NCBI GenBank assembly: GCA_017472085.1
Contig: JAFUQZ010000071.1
Location: forward strand, 41,932-105,931
DNA: 64,000 nt
Source: Akkermansia sp.
GTDB lineage: Bacteria > Verrucomicrobiota > Verrucomicrobiia > Verrucomicrobiales > Akkermansiaceae
Direction: 5' to 3'
Both the position numbers and the translations under genes were made by a program. How positions within the stretch are numbered: position 1 is the first letter of the stretch; each line of letters starts with the position of its first letter. The notes beneath the pieces were generated by a model. The model did not search any database, was not told where the DNA came from, and saw only the letters and a program-made list of their open reading frames with translations. Shown piece after piece: positions 35,236 to 42,391 of the stretch.

Positions 35236-35534
35236 TATCAGAACGCAACCACCTCAAACGCCGCGAGCAGGAGCAGCGGGAGGAACGCCGCCGCCTGCAT
35301 GAGCTGCTGAGTACACCGCAGGGGCAACAGGTACTGGCAGACCTGGAGCGCCGATTTGAGGTGCACCTGCCCGTGTTTCAGGGAAAACCCGGTTCCTATG
35401 ACCCCCTGGATGCCATGCGGCGCGATGCCCACCGAGAAGTTTTCCTCGTGATTCGCCACCTTCTCAGGCTGGCGGAGAATGAGGATACCAAACACACCAT
35501 AAACACACAAGAAGATGATGATGAATCAGTATAA
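35232..35534 (+). CDS. Bbp19-like phage protein
   Basis: A 100-residue helical protein. LHELLSTPQGQQVLADLERRFEVHLPVF and DPLDAMRRDAHREVFLVIRHLLRLAEN fit the Bbp19 family pattern (L..P.GR.VL..L...F....P.F...DP......G.R.V...I...L), always encoded next to podovirus portals. It overlaps the portal gene by ATGA and the scaffold gene by 14 bases. The function in the virion is not established. Confidence 0.75.
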   Translation: MISERNHLKRREQEQREERRRLHELLSTPQGQQVLADLERRFEVHLPVFQGKPGSYDPLDAMRRDAHREVFLVIRHLLRLAENEDTKHTINTQEDDDESV

Positions 35535-36417
35535 CAACAATGATGAAGCTGTCACAGAGGAAAGCGCCGAACCCCGCCGACTTCCGACTGCTGATGGTAA
35601 CGAAGTGACTGCGCCGGAAGAAGCCACTCCGGATTCCACCCCGCCGCAGCCCCCGCTCATGGATGCTGACGGTGCTTTTGCACCGGATTGGTATAAACGA
35701 TTCGGCGAGCTGGAGCCCTACGGTGCCACTCTGGCCAAATTCCGCCGCCCGGAGGCTCTGGCCAAAAGCTACGCCCACCTGGAGCGACTCAAAGGCTACC
35801 CGGACACCACGGATGCACGCCGCATGGCTGCCTTCCGCACGGCTGTCGGGCTGCCGGACTCTGCAGAGCAGTTCAGTATTACCCGCCCGGATGATACGCC
35901 GGATGAGCTCTGGAATCCGGCTCTGGTGCAGAGCATGGCTCAGGTGGCATACGAATACGGCGTTCCCCCCAAGGCCATGGAAGCCATGTGCAGACGCTAT
36001 GCCGCAGAGGGTCGCCGCTTCATGAAAGACATGCAGCAGCAGCAGGAAGAAGCCGTCCGGCAGGCAGACGCCAGCCTCCAGGAGCTCTGGGGCAACCGCT
36101 ATGAGGACAACCTCCGCACGGTGGATGCCTTCCTCCATACCATGGGGGAACGCACGGGCATTGATGCCGCCGCGCTGATGCAGAACCCTGCCCTGCAGGC
36201 CAACCCGGACTTTGCCCGGCTCATGCTGGAGGCCGCAACCCTCATGCAGGAAGCACCGCTGCACACCGGAGCACCCTCCGACAATCGGCAGGAAGCACGC
36301 CGTATCGCGCATGACCCCTCGCACCCGCTGCACGAGGCCTACATGCGCACCAGCCACCCCCAGCACCGCTACGCGAACGAACAATACGACCGTCTCGCTT
36401 TCGGACGCCGATTGTAA
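35521..36417 (+). CDS. Phage capsid scaffolding-like protein
   Basis: A 298-residue protein placed where podoviruses carry the scaffold. An acidic, Pro-rich N-terminus (1-45) precedes DWYKRFGELEPYGATLAKFRRPEALAKSY, a segment common in these scaffolds, then helical VGLPDSAEQFSITRPDDTPDELWN and a Gln/Glu-rich coiled coil (about 160-185). The basic C-terminus would bind capsid protein in typical scaffolds. Three consecutive ATGs begin at 35515; I use the third. The capsid gene that should follow is absent: a terminator and lpxI come next. Confidence 0.78.
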   Translation: MNQYNNNDEAVTEESAEPRRLPTADGNEVTAPEEATPDSTPPQPPLMDADGAFAPDWYKRFGELEPYGATLAKFRRPEALAKSYAHLERLKGYPDTTDARRMAAFRTAVGLPDSAEQFSITRPDDTPDELWNPALVQSMAQVAYEYGVPPKAMEAMCRRYAAEGRRFMKDMQQQQEEAVRQADASLQELWGNRYEDNLRTVDAFLHTMGERTGIDAAALMQNPALQANPDFARLMLEAATLMQEAPLHTGAPSDNRQEARRIAHDPSHPLHEAYMRTSHPQHRYANEQYDRLAFGRRL

Positions 36418-36447
36418 TTCTTAAAGCCGATTCATAGAGAGTAGTTC

Positions 36448-36483
36448 AAACTCCTCCGCGCTCCGGCATGGGGGAGTTTTTTT
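36448..36483 (+). terminator. Terminator of the phage module, possibly shared with lpxI
   Basis: AAACTCC (36448-36454) pairs with GGAGTTT (36473-36479), extended by G-C and G-T pairs, and is followed by T. Confidence 0.7.
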
Positions 36484-36484
36484 C

Positions 36485-37648
36485 TCACCCCGGAATAATC
36501 CCCGCCCGGCGGGCAGCGGCGGCGGCTTCCGGCGGCAGGGTATAACCGGGGGCTATCCCCAGCACCATAGGCGCGGGAGGCGGCGTCTTTCTCCCCATCA
36601 GGAGGTTGCACAGCCAGTTGAACAAACGCATGAAACGCAGCTGGCGCATGTAGGCCGCCGCACGGTGAATGCACTTCAGCGGGCCGTCCGCATCATCCAC
36701 AGCGATGATGACCCCGTCGCACACCACGGCGATGTGGCCGATACCCAACCGCTGCACCTCTGCCGCCATGGCGGCGGCATGCGCGGCATCATCCGCCATA
36801 TGCTCAGGCTCCGGGCCTTCCTCTGCCGGAACGGGAGCCACCATGGCATGCAGGGTGATGCCGTGGCGGTTGCAGAGGGCCAGCACTTCCTCCCGCTGGA
36901 AAAGAATGGTACGGTCTGCCTCGAACACGATGTGGTCCACCCCGGCTTTCATGGCGTTGCGGATGGTGCCCAGCCCCAGACACGGAACATCAAACCGCAT
37001 GTCATGCCCGGGTTTGGTGACTTTGCAGAGGGTGACGCCGTGCCCGCGATAGCCGCCGGAGCGGATGCACTCATTCGTACCCTTGAAGGCCTCCACACAG
37101 ATGACGCTGCGACCGTGTACGATGATGCTCTGGCCGATGTCCAGCCGGGCGATTTCCCGCGCCTGTGCCAGTCCGAAGCGGGCTTCCTCCAGCTGCTCCG
37201 GGGTGGGAGCAGGCCCGGCCAGATGCCCGGCAGCGGGCATGCAGTCCCCCATGAAGGTGGTGGAGGGCAGCACGGTGATACCGTTATCCGCCGCCAGTTG
37301 GCAGACAGCACCGAATATGGTGTGCGCGTTGCGGCGGTCCATCTGCCCCAGGAGTCGGCGGGCGGTGGCATCCGGCCACATGGTGTAGAGCGTGGCCGGC
37401 TTGATTTGCCCGGCCAGCAGGAGGTGCTGCACCCCCTCGGACTTGAAGTAGGCCAGCGGTCCCTCCACCGCCCCGGCGCGGAAACGCCGGAAGCTACGGC
37501 AGAACGGGCGCAGCTCATCACTCGCCGCACCGCGAATCGCCATGCAAACCACTTCCACCCCGGCACGCCGGGCACCCTCCATCACCCGGCGGGGAAACTC
37601 ACCCGCACCGGCAATGATACCCAGCACCTTGATATCGGGGTGGCTCAT
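36485..37648 (-). CDS. lpxI: UDP-2,3-diacylglucosamine pyrophosphatase LpxI (DUF1009), with extension
   Basis: Hydrolyses UDP-2,3-diacylglucosamine to lipid X in lipid A synthesis at the inner-membrane face, replacing LpxH. The family opening LGIIAGAGEFPRRVMEGARRAG and the motifs LLLAGQIKPATLYTMWPD, GQSIIVHGRSVICVEAFKGTNECI and KVTKPGHDMRFDVPCLGLGTI (Asp of the catalytic site) are present. The core occupies about 1-275. A C-terminal tail of some 110 residues, ending in a Pro/Ala-rich stretch, is longer than the usual LpxI. Its presence implies lipid A. It ends the minus-strand cluster that starts with pdhA; E2 ends 6 bases before its start. Confidence 0.9.
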   Translation of the reverse strand: MSHPDIKVLGIIAGAGEFPRRVMEGARRAGVEVVCMAIRGAASDELRPFCRSFRRFRAGAVEGPLAYFKSEGVQHLLLAGQIKPATLYTMWPDATARRLLGQMDRRNAHTIFGAVCQLAADNGITVLPSTTFMGDCMPAAGHLAGPAPTPEQLEEARFGLAQAREIARLDIGQSIIVHGRSVICVEAFKGTNECIRSGGYRGHGVTLCKVTKPGHDMRFDVPCLGLGTIRNAMKAGVDHIVFEADRTILFQREEVLALCNRHGITLHAMVAPVPAEEGPEPEHMADDAAHAAAMAAEVQRLGIGHIAVVCDGVIIAVDDADGPLKCIHRAAAYMRQLRFMRLFNWLCNLLMGRKTPPPAPMVLGIAPGYTLPPEAAAAARRAGIIPG

Positions 37649-37654
37649 GAGAAC

Positions 37655-38908
37655 TTACAATACTTCCGGATGCTCCAGATAATAGGCAATGCGCAGCATG
37701 AGTCGGCCAATGTCGCCGCCATCCACCACACGGTGATCAAAGGATGCCACGATATTGGCCTGCTCCACCGGGATGAAACACTCCACCTCATCACTCCAGA
37801 CCGGCACTTTCTGCACGGCGCCCACCCCCAGAATAAGGCTTTCGCTGGGCAGGGGCATGGGGGAGGCAAAGGTGAGTCCGAAGCCGCCGAAGTTGGACAC
37901 GGTGGCAATGCCGCCGCCCTGATAGCCGGGGTCGAGCCGGCGATTGCGCGCCTGGTCAACGACTTTGTTATACTCATCAATGAGTTCATCCAGCGTAAAC
38001 TCGTTCACCCCGCGCATCACCGGCACCATCACACCGTCTGCCACCTGCACCGCCACGCCCAGGTCAATGCGGCGCGGGGTCAGAATACGCCCGCCCACCA
38101 TGTAACCGGCGCATTCCGGTGCCTCGGCCAGGGCCAGGGCCAGGGCCCGCAGGAAATAGAGTGTGATGCCGGGCTTGCGGGGGTGGTTCCTGCGGTGCAG
38201 GATGATGGGTGCCATGAAAATGGGACGCCCGGCGCTGGCAATGGGGCGGCGCCAGGTGCGCTGCATGCTGCTGGCCACACTGCGGCGCATGGGCGATGCC
38301 TGGCGGCTCGGCCAGCCATCCACATAGTCCAGAAAGCTCTCGAAATCCTCAATCGTGATGCGCCCGCCTGCCCCGCTGCCGGAAATGTAGGCCAAATCCG
38401 CCTCGGTGATACCCAGTTCATCCATGCGGGCCCGGATGCGGGGGGAGAGGTAGTGCGCTCCGCGCATCCCCATGGGCACGGGTAAACCCCTTCCGCCCGT
38501 TGCGGGAGGGCGGGAGCCGGCAGCAGCCTCGCGGTACTCACCCTCGGTGCGGAAGTGGGCGCCGTCATTGCCGGCGGCGCCGGAGGAAGTCTCTTTGTTT
38601 TCTGCCGGGGCGGCCGGAATCCCGCCTTCTGCCAGAGGGGTGGCACCGGAGCGCTCGATTTCCTCCTCAGAGGCTTCGATGATACCCATGACGGTGCCGA
38701 CGGCAATGGTTTCACCCTCTGAGGCCAGCATGGAAACGACGGTACCGCCGCATTCGGTGGTGACACCCATGACTGCCTTGTTGGTTTCCACTTCAAACAC
38801 CTCCTGGTCTGCCACCACGGTGTCGCCGGGCTGAACCAGCAGACGCATGATGGTTGCCTCCGTGATGGATTCGCCCAGCTGGGGCATGAGGATGGGGACT
38901 TGCGGCAT
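37655..38908 (-). CDS. pdhC: 2-oxoacid dehydrogenase E2 (dihydrolipoyl acyltransferase)
   Basis: The core acyltransferase of a pyruvate or branched-chain 2-oxoacid dehydrogenase complex. One lipoyl domain (1-80) carries the lipoylated Lys44 in ETNKAVMG. A Gly/Ala linker precedes the peripheral-subunit-binding domain (YLSPRIRARMDELGITEADL...GRITIEDFESFL, about 150-195). The catalytic domain ends with SFDHRVVDGGD (His392, Asp396). At 417 residues it has one lipoyl domain. The substrate (pyruvate or branched-chain) cannot be settled from motifs. No E3 (lipoamide dehydrogenase) gene is in the window. It follows E1beta by 24 bases. Confidence 0.93.
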   Translation of the reverse strand: MPQVPILMPQLGESITEATIMRLLVQPGDTVVADQEVFEVETNKAVMGVTTECGGTVVSMLASEGETIAVGTVMGIIEASEEEIERSGATPLAEGGIPAAPAENKETSSGAAGNDGAHFRTEGEYREAAAGSRPPATGGRGLPVPMGMRGAHYLSPRIRARMDELGITEADLAYISGSGAGGRITIEDFESFLDYVDGWPSRQASPMRRSVASSMQRTWRRPIASAGRPIFMAPIILHRRNHPRKPGITLYFLRALALALAEAPECAGYMVGGRILTPRRIDLGVAVQVADGVMVPVMRGVNEFTLDELIDEYNKVVDQARNRRLDPGYQGGGIATVSNFGGFGLTFASPMPLPSESLILGVGAVQKVPVWSDEVECFIPVEQANIVASFDHRVVDGGDIGRLMLRIAYYLEHPEVL

Positions 38909-38932
38909 AATTCTGATAAAAAAATGTTAGTG

Positions 38933-39907
38933 TTAAAGAGAGATGAGATAGCGGGCGGCGGCCATGATGTTCTCATACCCCGGGCGGTGGGCTTTCCAGA
39001 GGTCGGGGTGCGAGGGGATGGGGGTATCCGGGGCGGTCACCCGCAGCGGCGGAGCATCCAGCAGGTGCATGCCTTCCGTGGCCACACGGGCGATCACCTC
39101 TGCGGCCACGCCACCCCAGGGGAAATCCTCGCTCACCACCATCAGACGTGCCGTGCGTGCCACGGAGGCCAGGATGGTGTCCGTATCCAGCGGCTTGACG
39201 GTGCGCAAATCCACCACCTCCAGCTCATAGCCGGAGGTAGCCGCCAGCTCCTCTGCCGCCCGCAGAGCCTCCGGCACCATGGCCGAAAATGCCACCACGG
39301 TGGCATGCTTGCCGGGGCGGGCGATGCGGGCTCTCCCGATGGGCAGCGGGTCTGCCTCCAGCCAGGTGTCTGCCTTGAGCCAGCGATAGAGGAACTTGTG
39401 CTCCATAAAGACCACCGGATCGGGAATCCGCACGGCTTCCTTGAGCATGTAGTAGGCATCTGCCACGGTGGCAGGCGTGAACACATGCACACCGGGATAG
39501 TGAGCAAAGACGGATTCCAGACACTGGCTGTGGTACGGGCCGCCGCCGGGAGTGCCGCCGCAGGGCATACGCATGGTCAGGTTGACGGGGATACCGGTGC
39601 GGTAGAAATGCGCGGCAGCGTTGTTGCACATCTGGTTCTGCCCCAGGGTGCCGAAATCAGCAAACTGCATCTCTACAATGGGCTTGAGCCCGCCGAGAGC
39701 CGCGCCCATGCCCACGCCGACAATGGCATCCTCCGCAATGGGGGCATTGAGCACGCGGCCGGGAAACTTATCTGCCAGCCCCTTGGTGGCCTTGAAAGCG
39801 CCGCCGAAGCTGCCGGCGATATCCTCGCCGTACAGGATGACAGAAGCATCCTCCTGCAGCAGCTCTTCCAGAGCGGCGTGTATGGCATCTATGTAGGTAA
39901 CACTCAT
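38933..39907 (-). CDS. pdhB: 2-oxoacid dehydrogenase E1 component, beta subunit
   Basis: A 324-residue transketolase-like subunit that pairs with E1alpha to decarboxylate a 2-oxoacid using thiamine diphosphate. The motifs ILYGEDIAGSFGGAFKATKGL, APIAEDAIVGVGMGAALGGLKPIVEMQFADF (Glu that activates TPP) and VVSEDFPWGGVAAEVIARV are clear. The ATG at 39905-39907 starts the family domain; the frame runs on into the E1alpha gene as a shadow. It begins 28 bases after E1alpha. Confidence 0.94.
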   Translation of the reverse strand: MSVTYIDAIHAALEELLQEDASVILYGEDIAGSFGGAFKATKGLADKFPGRVLNAPIAEDAIVGVGMGAALGGLKPIVEMQFADFGTLGQNQMCNNAAAHFYRTGIPVNLTMRMPCGGTPGGGPYHSQCLESVFAHYPGVHVFTPATVADAYYMLKEAVRIPDPVVFMEHKFLYRWLKADTWLEADPLPIGRARIARPGKHATVVAFSAMVPEALRAAEELAATSGYELEVVDLRTVKPLDTDTILASVARTARLMVVSEDFPWGGVAAEVIARVATEGMHLLDAPPLRVTAPDTPIPSHPDLWKAHRPGYENIMAAARYLISL

Positions 39908-39935
39908 ATCTCTTATCAGGGGGGGTGCAAATGGC

Positions 39936-40922
39936 TCAGCGTTCCGGGCGCCAGGCAGTGGCAACCCATTGTTCATCCTGCGGGCGGGGGGTAGGCTCTT
40001 TCTGTGCCTGCGCCACGCTGCGCTGCACCTCATCGCGGCATTCCTCCTCCCATGCTGCAATTTCTTCCGGGGTAATCCAGCCCAGCTCCAGCAGTTGGCG
40101 CTGCGCCACCGCCAGCGGGTCGCGGTCGGCATAGGCGGCCTTGAGCTCCGCCGGAATGTAGGAGGCATCATCGTGCTCACCATGACCGCACATGCGCAGC
40201 GTTTCGGCCACCACCCACTGCGGGCCTTCCCCGGCACGCGCCGCCGCAATGGCGCGCTGCATCGTGGCAAGCGTCTGCATGAAATCCGTGCCGTCGCACT
40301 CATGCGTGGTCATGCCGTAGCCGCGGCCGCGGTCTGCCAGACTCTTGCAGGCAAATTCACTCGCATTCGGCGTGGAATAGGCAAACTGATTGTTGGTCAC
40401 CACCACCACCACGGGCAGCTTTTCCACGGCGATGAGATTCGCAGCCTCGTGTGTGGCACCCACGGAGGTGGTGCCGTCGCCGATGCAGACCACGCCCACG
40501 GCATCCGTGATTCCCTGCATGCGCTTGGCCAGCATCATCCCCGCCACCACGGAGGCCATGGCTCCCAGATGAGAAATGGGCATGAGTGTACCCTCATGCG
40601 GGTGTCCCCAGTGGACGTTGCCATCGCGCCCGCGGGAGATACCCTGAGTGCTGCCGAAGTAGGAGCGGGCGGTTTCCAGCACGCTGTCACCCCAGGCACA
40701 GCGCCCGGCCTGCTCGCGGATGAAAGGAGTGTACACATCATACCCCTTGCGCAGGAATACGCCCTCCGCTGCGGCCACGGCCTCATGCCCGCGTCCGAGG
40801 AACACGCCGCCGAATATCTTGCCGGCCTTGTAGAGTGCGGAAATCTTGGTCTCAAACGCCCGCGCCATCACCATGGCACGGTAGGCTCTGAGCGCCGGCT
40901 CCTGCAGGAATTGTTCGTTCAC
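39936..40922 (-). CDS. pdhA: 2-oxoacid dehydrogenase E1 component, alpha subunit
   Basis: The thiamine-diphosphate-binding subunit. The 328 residues contain GDG...NN (148-150 and 177-178), the Mg-TPP motif, GRGHEAVAAAEGV near 43-55, and the phosphorylation-loop region YGMTTHECDGTDF. The start is a GTG at 40920-40922, supported by TAGAAT 7 bases upstream with TTGATT 17 bases further. It is the first gene of pdhA-pdhB-pdhC-lpxI. The cluster would feed acetyl-CoA, while the CoA-transferase at 50 kb handles acetate. Confidence 0.93.
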   Translation of the reverse strand: MNEQFLQEPALRAYRAMVMARAFETKISALYKAGKIFGGVFLGRGHEAVAAAEGVFLRKGYDVYTPFIREQAGRCAWGDSVLETARSYFGSTQGISRGRDGNVHWGHPHEGTLMPISHLGAMASVVAGMMLAKRMQGITDAVGVVCIGDGTTSVGATHEAANLIAVEKLPVVVVVTNNQFAYSTPNASEFACKSLADRGRGYGMTTHECDGTDFMQTLATMQRAIAAARAGEGPQWVVAETLRMCGHGEHDDASYIPAELKAAYADRDPLAVAQRQLLELGWITPEEIAAWEEECRDEVQRSVAQAQKEPTPRPQDEQWVATAWRPER

Positions 40923-40929
40923 GCTCCCT

Positions 40930-40958
40930 ATTCTACCCGCTTCACGAACTTAAATCAA
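40930..40958 (-). promoter_or_regulatory. pdhA operon promoter, leaderless type
   Basis: TTGATT (40953-40958), 17-base spacer, TAGAAT (40930-40935), 7 bases to the GTG start. Confidence 0.6.
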
Positions 40959-40983
40959 GCGGAAATGAATAGAGAGGCCGATA

Positions 40984-42234
40984 TTATTTGGAAAGGCGCA
41001 GATAGCCGCGATACAGCGTAATCATATAGGCATTCAGGGCGCTCATCTTCTTCTTTTCATGACCGGCGCCCCAGGTGTCTGAGTAATAGATGAGTCCTTT
41101 CTGCTCGTTGTACCCGATAATGAGACGCATATGACCGGGAATGCCCCAGAGCACGGGGAGGCCGGAATCTATGCATTTGTACACCGGGCGGAACCATTTT
41201 TTCATGGCGGCTTTCTTGACCGGGAATGATTCTTCCAGGATTTCCTGGTCGAAGATGGTGAGCGCGTTGTCGATATCGCGGTCTGCCACACCGATGAAAC
41301 CGCGCGAAGCCGGCTTACCCTTGCGCTTGGCCAGTTTGTTGTATGATTCCACAATTTCTTCCGGTCCGGGCTTCTTGCCCTTGTCCTTCATGCTCATCAC
41401 GCGGACGTGGAAGCGACTGCCGATTTTCTCCAGCGCTTCCATCATGCCGTTGATGGTGGTGCCGCCACCGGCCACGGTATCGCACATGGAAGCCATGGCG
41501 TGCATATCCACCCCATCCATGCCGTAGTAGGAAAAGACGCGAGCCACGGTGGCCGGCAGGCAATAGCCCTTCTCCCCCTGGTCCACCATGGGGATATTGT
41601 CAATCCACACATCCCCCTCATCCGTGCGCTTCACGTTGCCGGCCAACTCCCGACGGGAGCCGGCATCCGCTGCGCTGCCGCGCTCCAGGCCGGCCACATT
41701 CTTTGCCATCCGCAGGCGAATGAACTCAGCCTCATAATCCTTCTTTCCTTTCCCGGTATCATGAGCCTCCAGCATGGCAGCACCGTTCTCCCACTCCCAG
41801 GCCCAGGCCTTGAGCTTGACACCGCTTTCCCGGGCAGCCACATTTTTCTTCTTACCCTTGACACCACAGACGGCATCCAAGGCCGCCAGAGCATCCTTCA
41901 CCTTTGTATTGAACTCTTTTTTGTCGATGTTACCATCATCTCCCTTGTTATAGAGGACGATGAGCAGAGAGGTGGGATGCTCCTGTTTCTCATCCCAGAA
42001 CCAGTCAATTTCATTGGGCGCAAGCTCGCCTATGGTCAGCGCCCCGGAGGCCTTGAGCCGCATGGTACCCGCATCCACATTGCGGTACAACACCCCTTCA
42101 AGATACTTGTCAATCAATTCCGTTTTCGGTGCAGTCCAGAGAGTACCGCTCTGCAGGGCATCAGCCAAATCAGCCGCCAGGGCCGTTGCAGAGGATAAGA
42201 CGGAGAGGCACAGGGTAAGGAAATACTTGCTCAT
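40984..42234 (-). CDS. Secreted C39-like cysteine peptidase
   Basis: A 416-residue exported protein: signal peptide 1-20 (cleavage ALA-A), an EF-hand-like acidic stretch (NKGDDGNIDKKEF, about 96-108), and a papain/C39-type domain from about 213. The catalytic set is visible: oxyanion Gln219 and Cys225 in DQGEKGYCLPATVARVFSYYG, His368 in PGHMRLIIGYN, and Asp386 in YYSDTWG. Without a transporter domain it is not a bacteriocin exporter; it may process surface or host proteins. The promoter TTGAAT-17-TAGCAT ends 6 bases before the ATG. Confidence 0.85.
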   Translation of the reverse strand: MSKYFLTLCLSVLSSATALAADLADALQSGTLWTAPKTELIDKYLEGVLYRNVDAGTMRLKASGALTIGELAPNEIDWFWDEKQEHPTSLLIVLYNKGDDGNIDKKEFNTKVKDALAALDAVCGVKGKKKNVAARESGVKLKAWAWEWENGAAMLEAHDTGKGKKDYEAEFIRLRMAKNVAGLERGSAADAGSRRELAGNVKRTDEGDVWIDNIPMVDQGEKGYCLPATVARVFSYYGMDGVDMHAMASMCDTVAGGGTTINGMMEALEKIGSRFHVRVMSMKDKGKKPGPEEIVESYNKLAKRKGKPASRGFIGVADRDIDNALTIFDQEILEESFPVKKAAMKKWFRPVYKCIDSGLPVLWGIPGHMRLIIGYNEQKGLIYYSDTWGAGHEKKKMSALNAYMITLYRGYLRLSK

Positions 42235-42240
42235 GCGGAC

Positions 42241-42269
42241 ATGCTACCCGTTTTCCGGCAAGGATTCAA
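42241..42269 (-). promoter_or_regulatory. Promoter of the C39 peptidase gene
   Basis: TTGAAT (42264-42269), 17-base spacer, TAGCAT (42241-42246), then 6 bases to the ATG. Confidence 0.55.
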
Positions 42270-42355
42270 GACAAATTCACCCGGTTTCGCCATATTACCC
42301 TCAGGCAGTTGAAAAAAATACGTCTGATAATTGTAGAGGAATACAGACTAATACC

Positions 42356-42384
42356 TTGACTTTTCAGGGACTCTGAACTAAGAT
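42356..42384 (+). promoter_or_regulatory. bamA promoter, leaderless type
   Basis: TTGACT (42356-42361), 17-base spacer, TAAGAT (42379-42384), 7 bases to the ATG. Confidence 0.6.
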
Positions 42385-42391
42385 TCGCACC

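Larger units (their letters stand above)
31624..36417. mobile_element. Podovirus-like head-module remnant
   Basis: Eight intact genes of phage character lie between host genes: a TerS-like orphan, a winged-helix regulator and a tail adaptor on the minus strand; two small proteins, portal, Bbp19 and scaffold on the plus strand. The plus-strand order matches podovirus head clusters, in which the major capsid gene normally comes next; here it is missing, as are large terminase, tail fibre, lysis and integrase genes. Two genes (32168, 33414) have strong Shine-Dalgarno sites, unlike most host genes here. No flanking att repeats could be found by eye. Confidence 0.75.

Noticed and set aside
31550..36485. 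Attachment-site duplication around the phage module
   Set aside because: By eye no direct repeat longer than about 10 bases flanks the module and no tRNA gene lies at either edge; a dot-plot of 31400-31700 against 36300-36600 would settle it.
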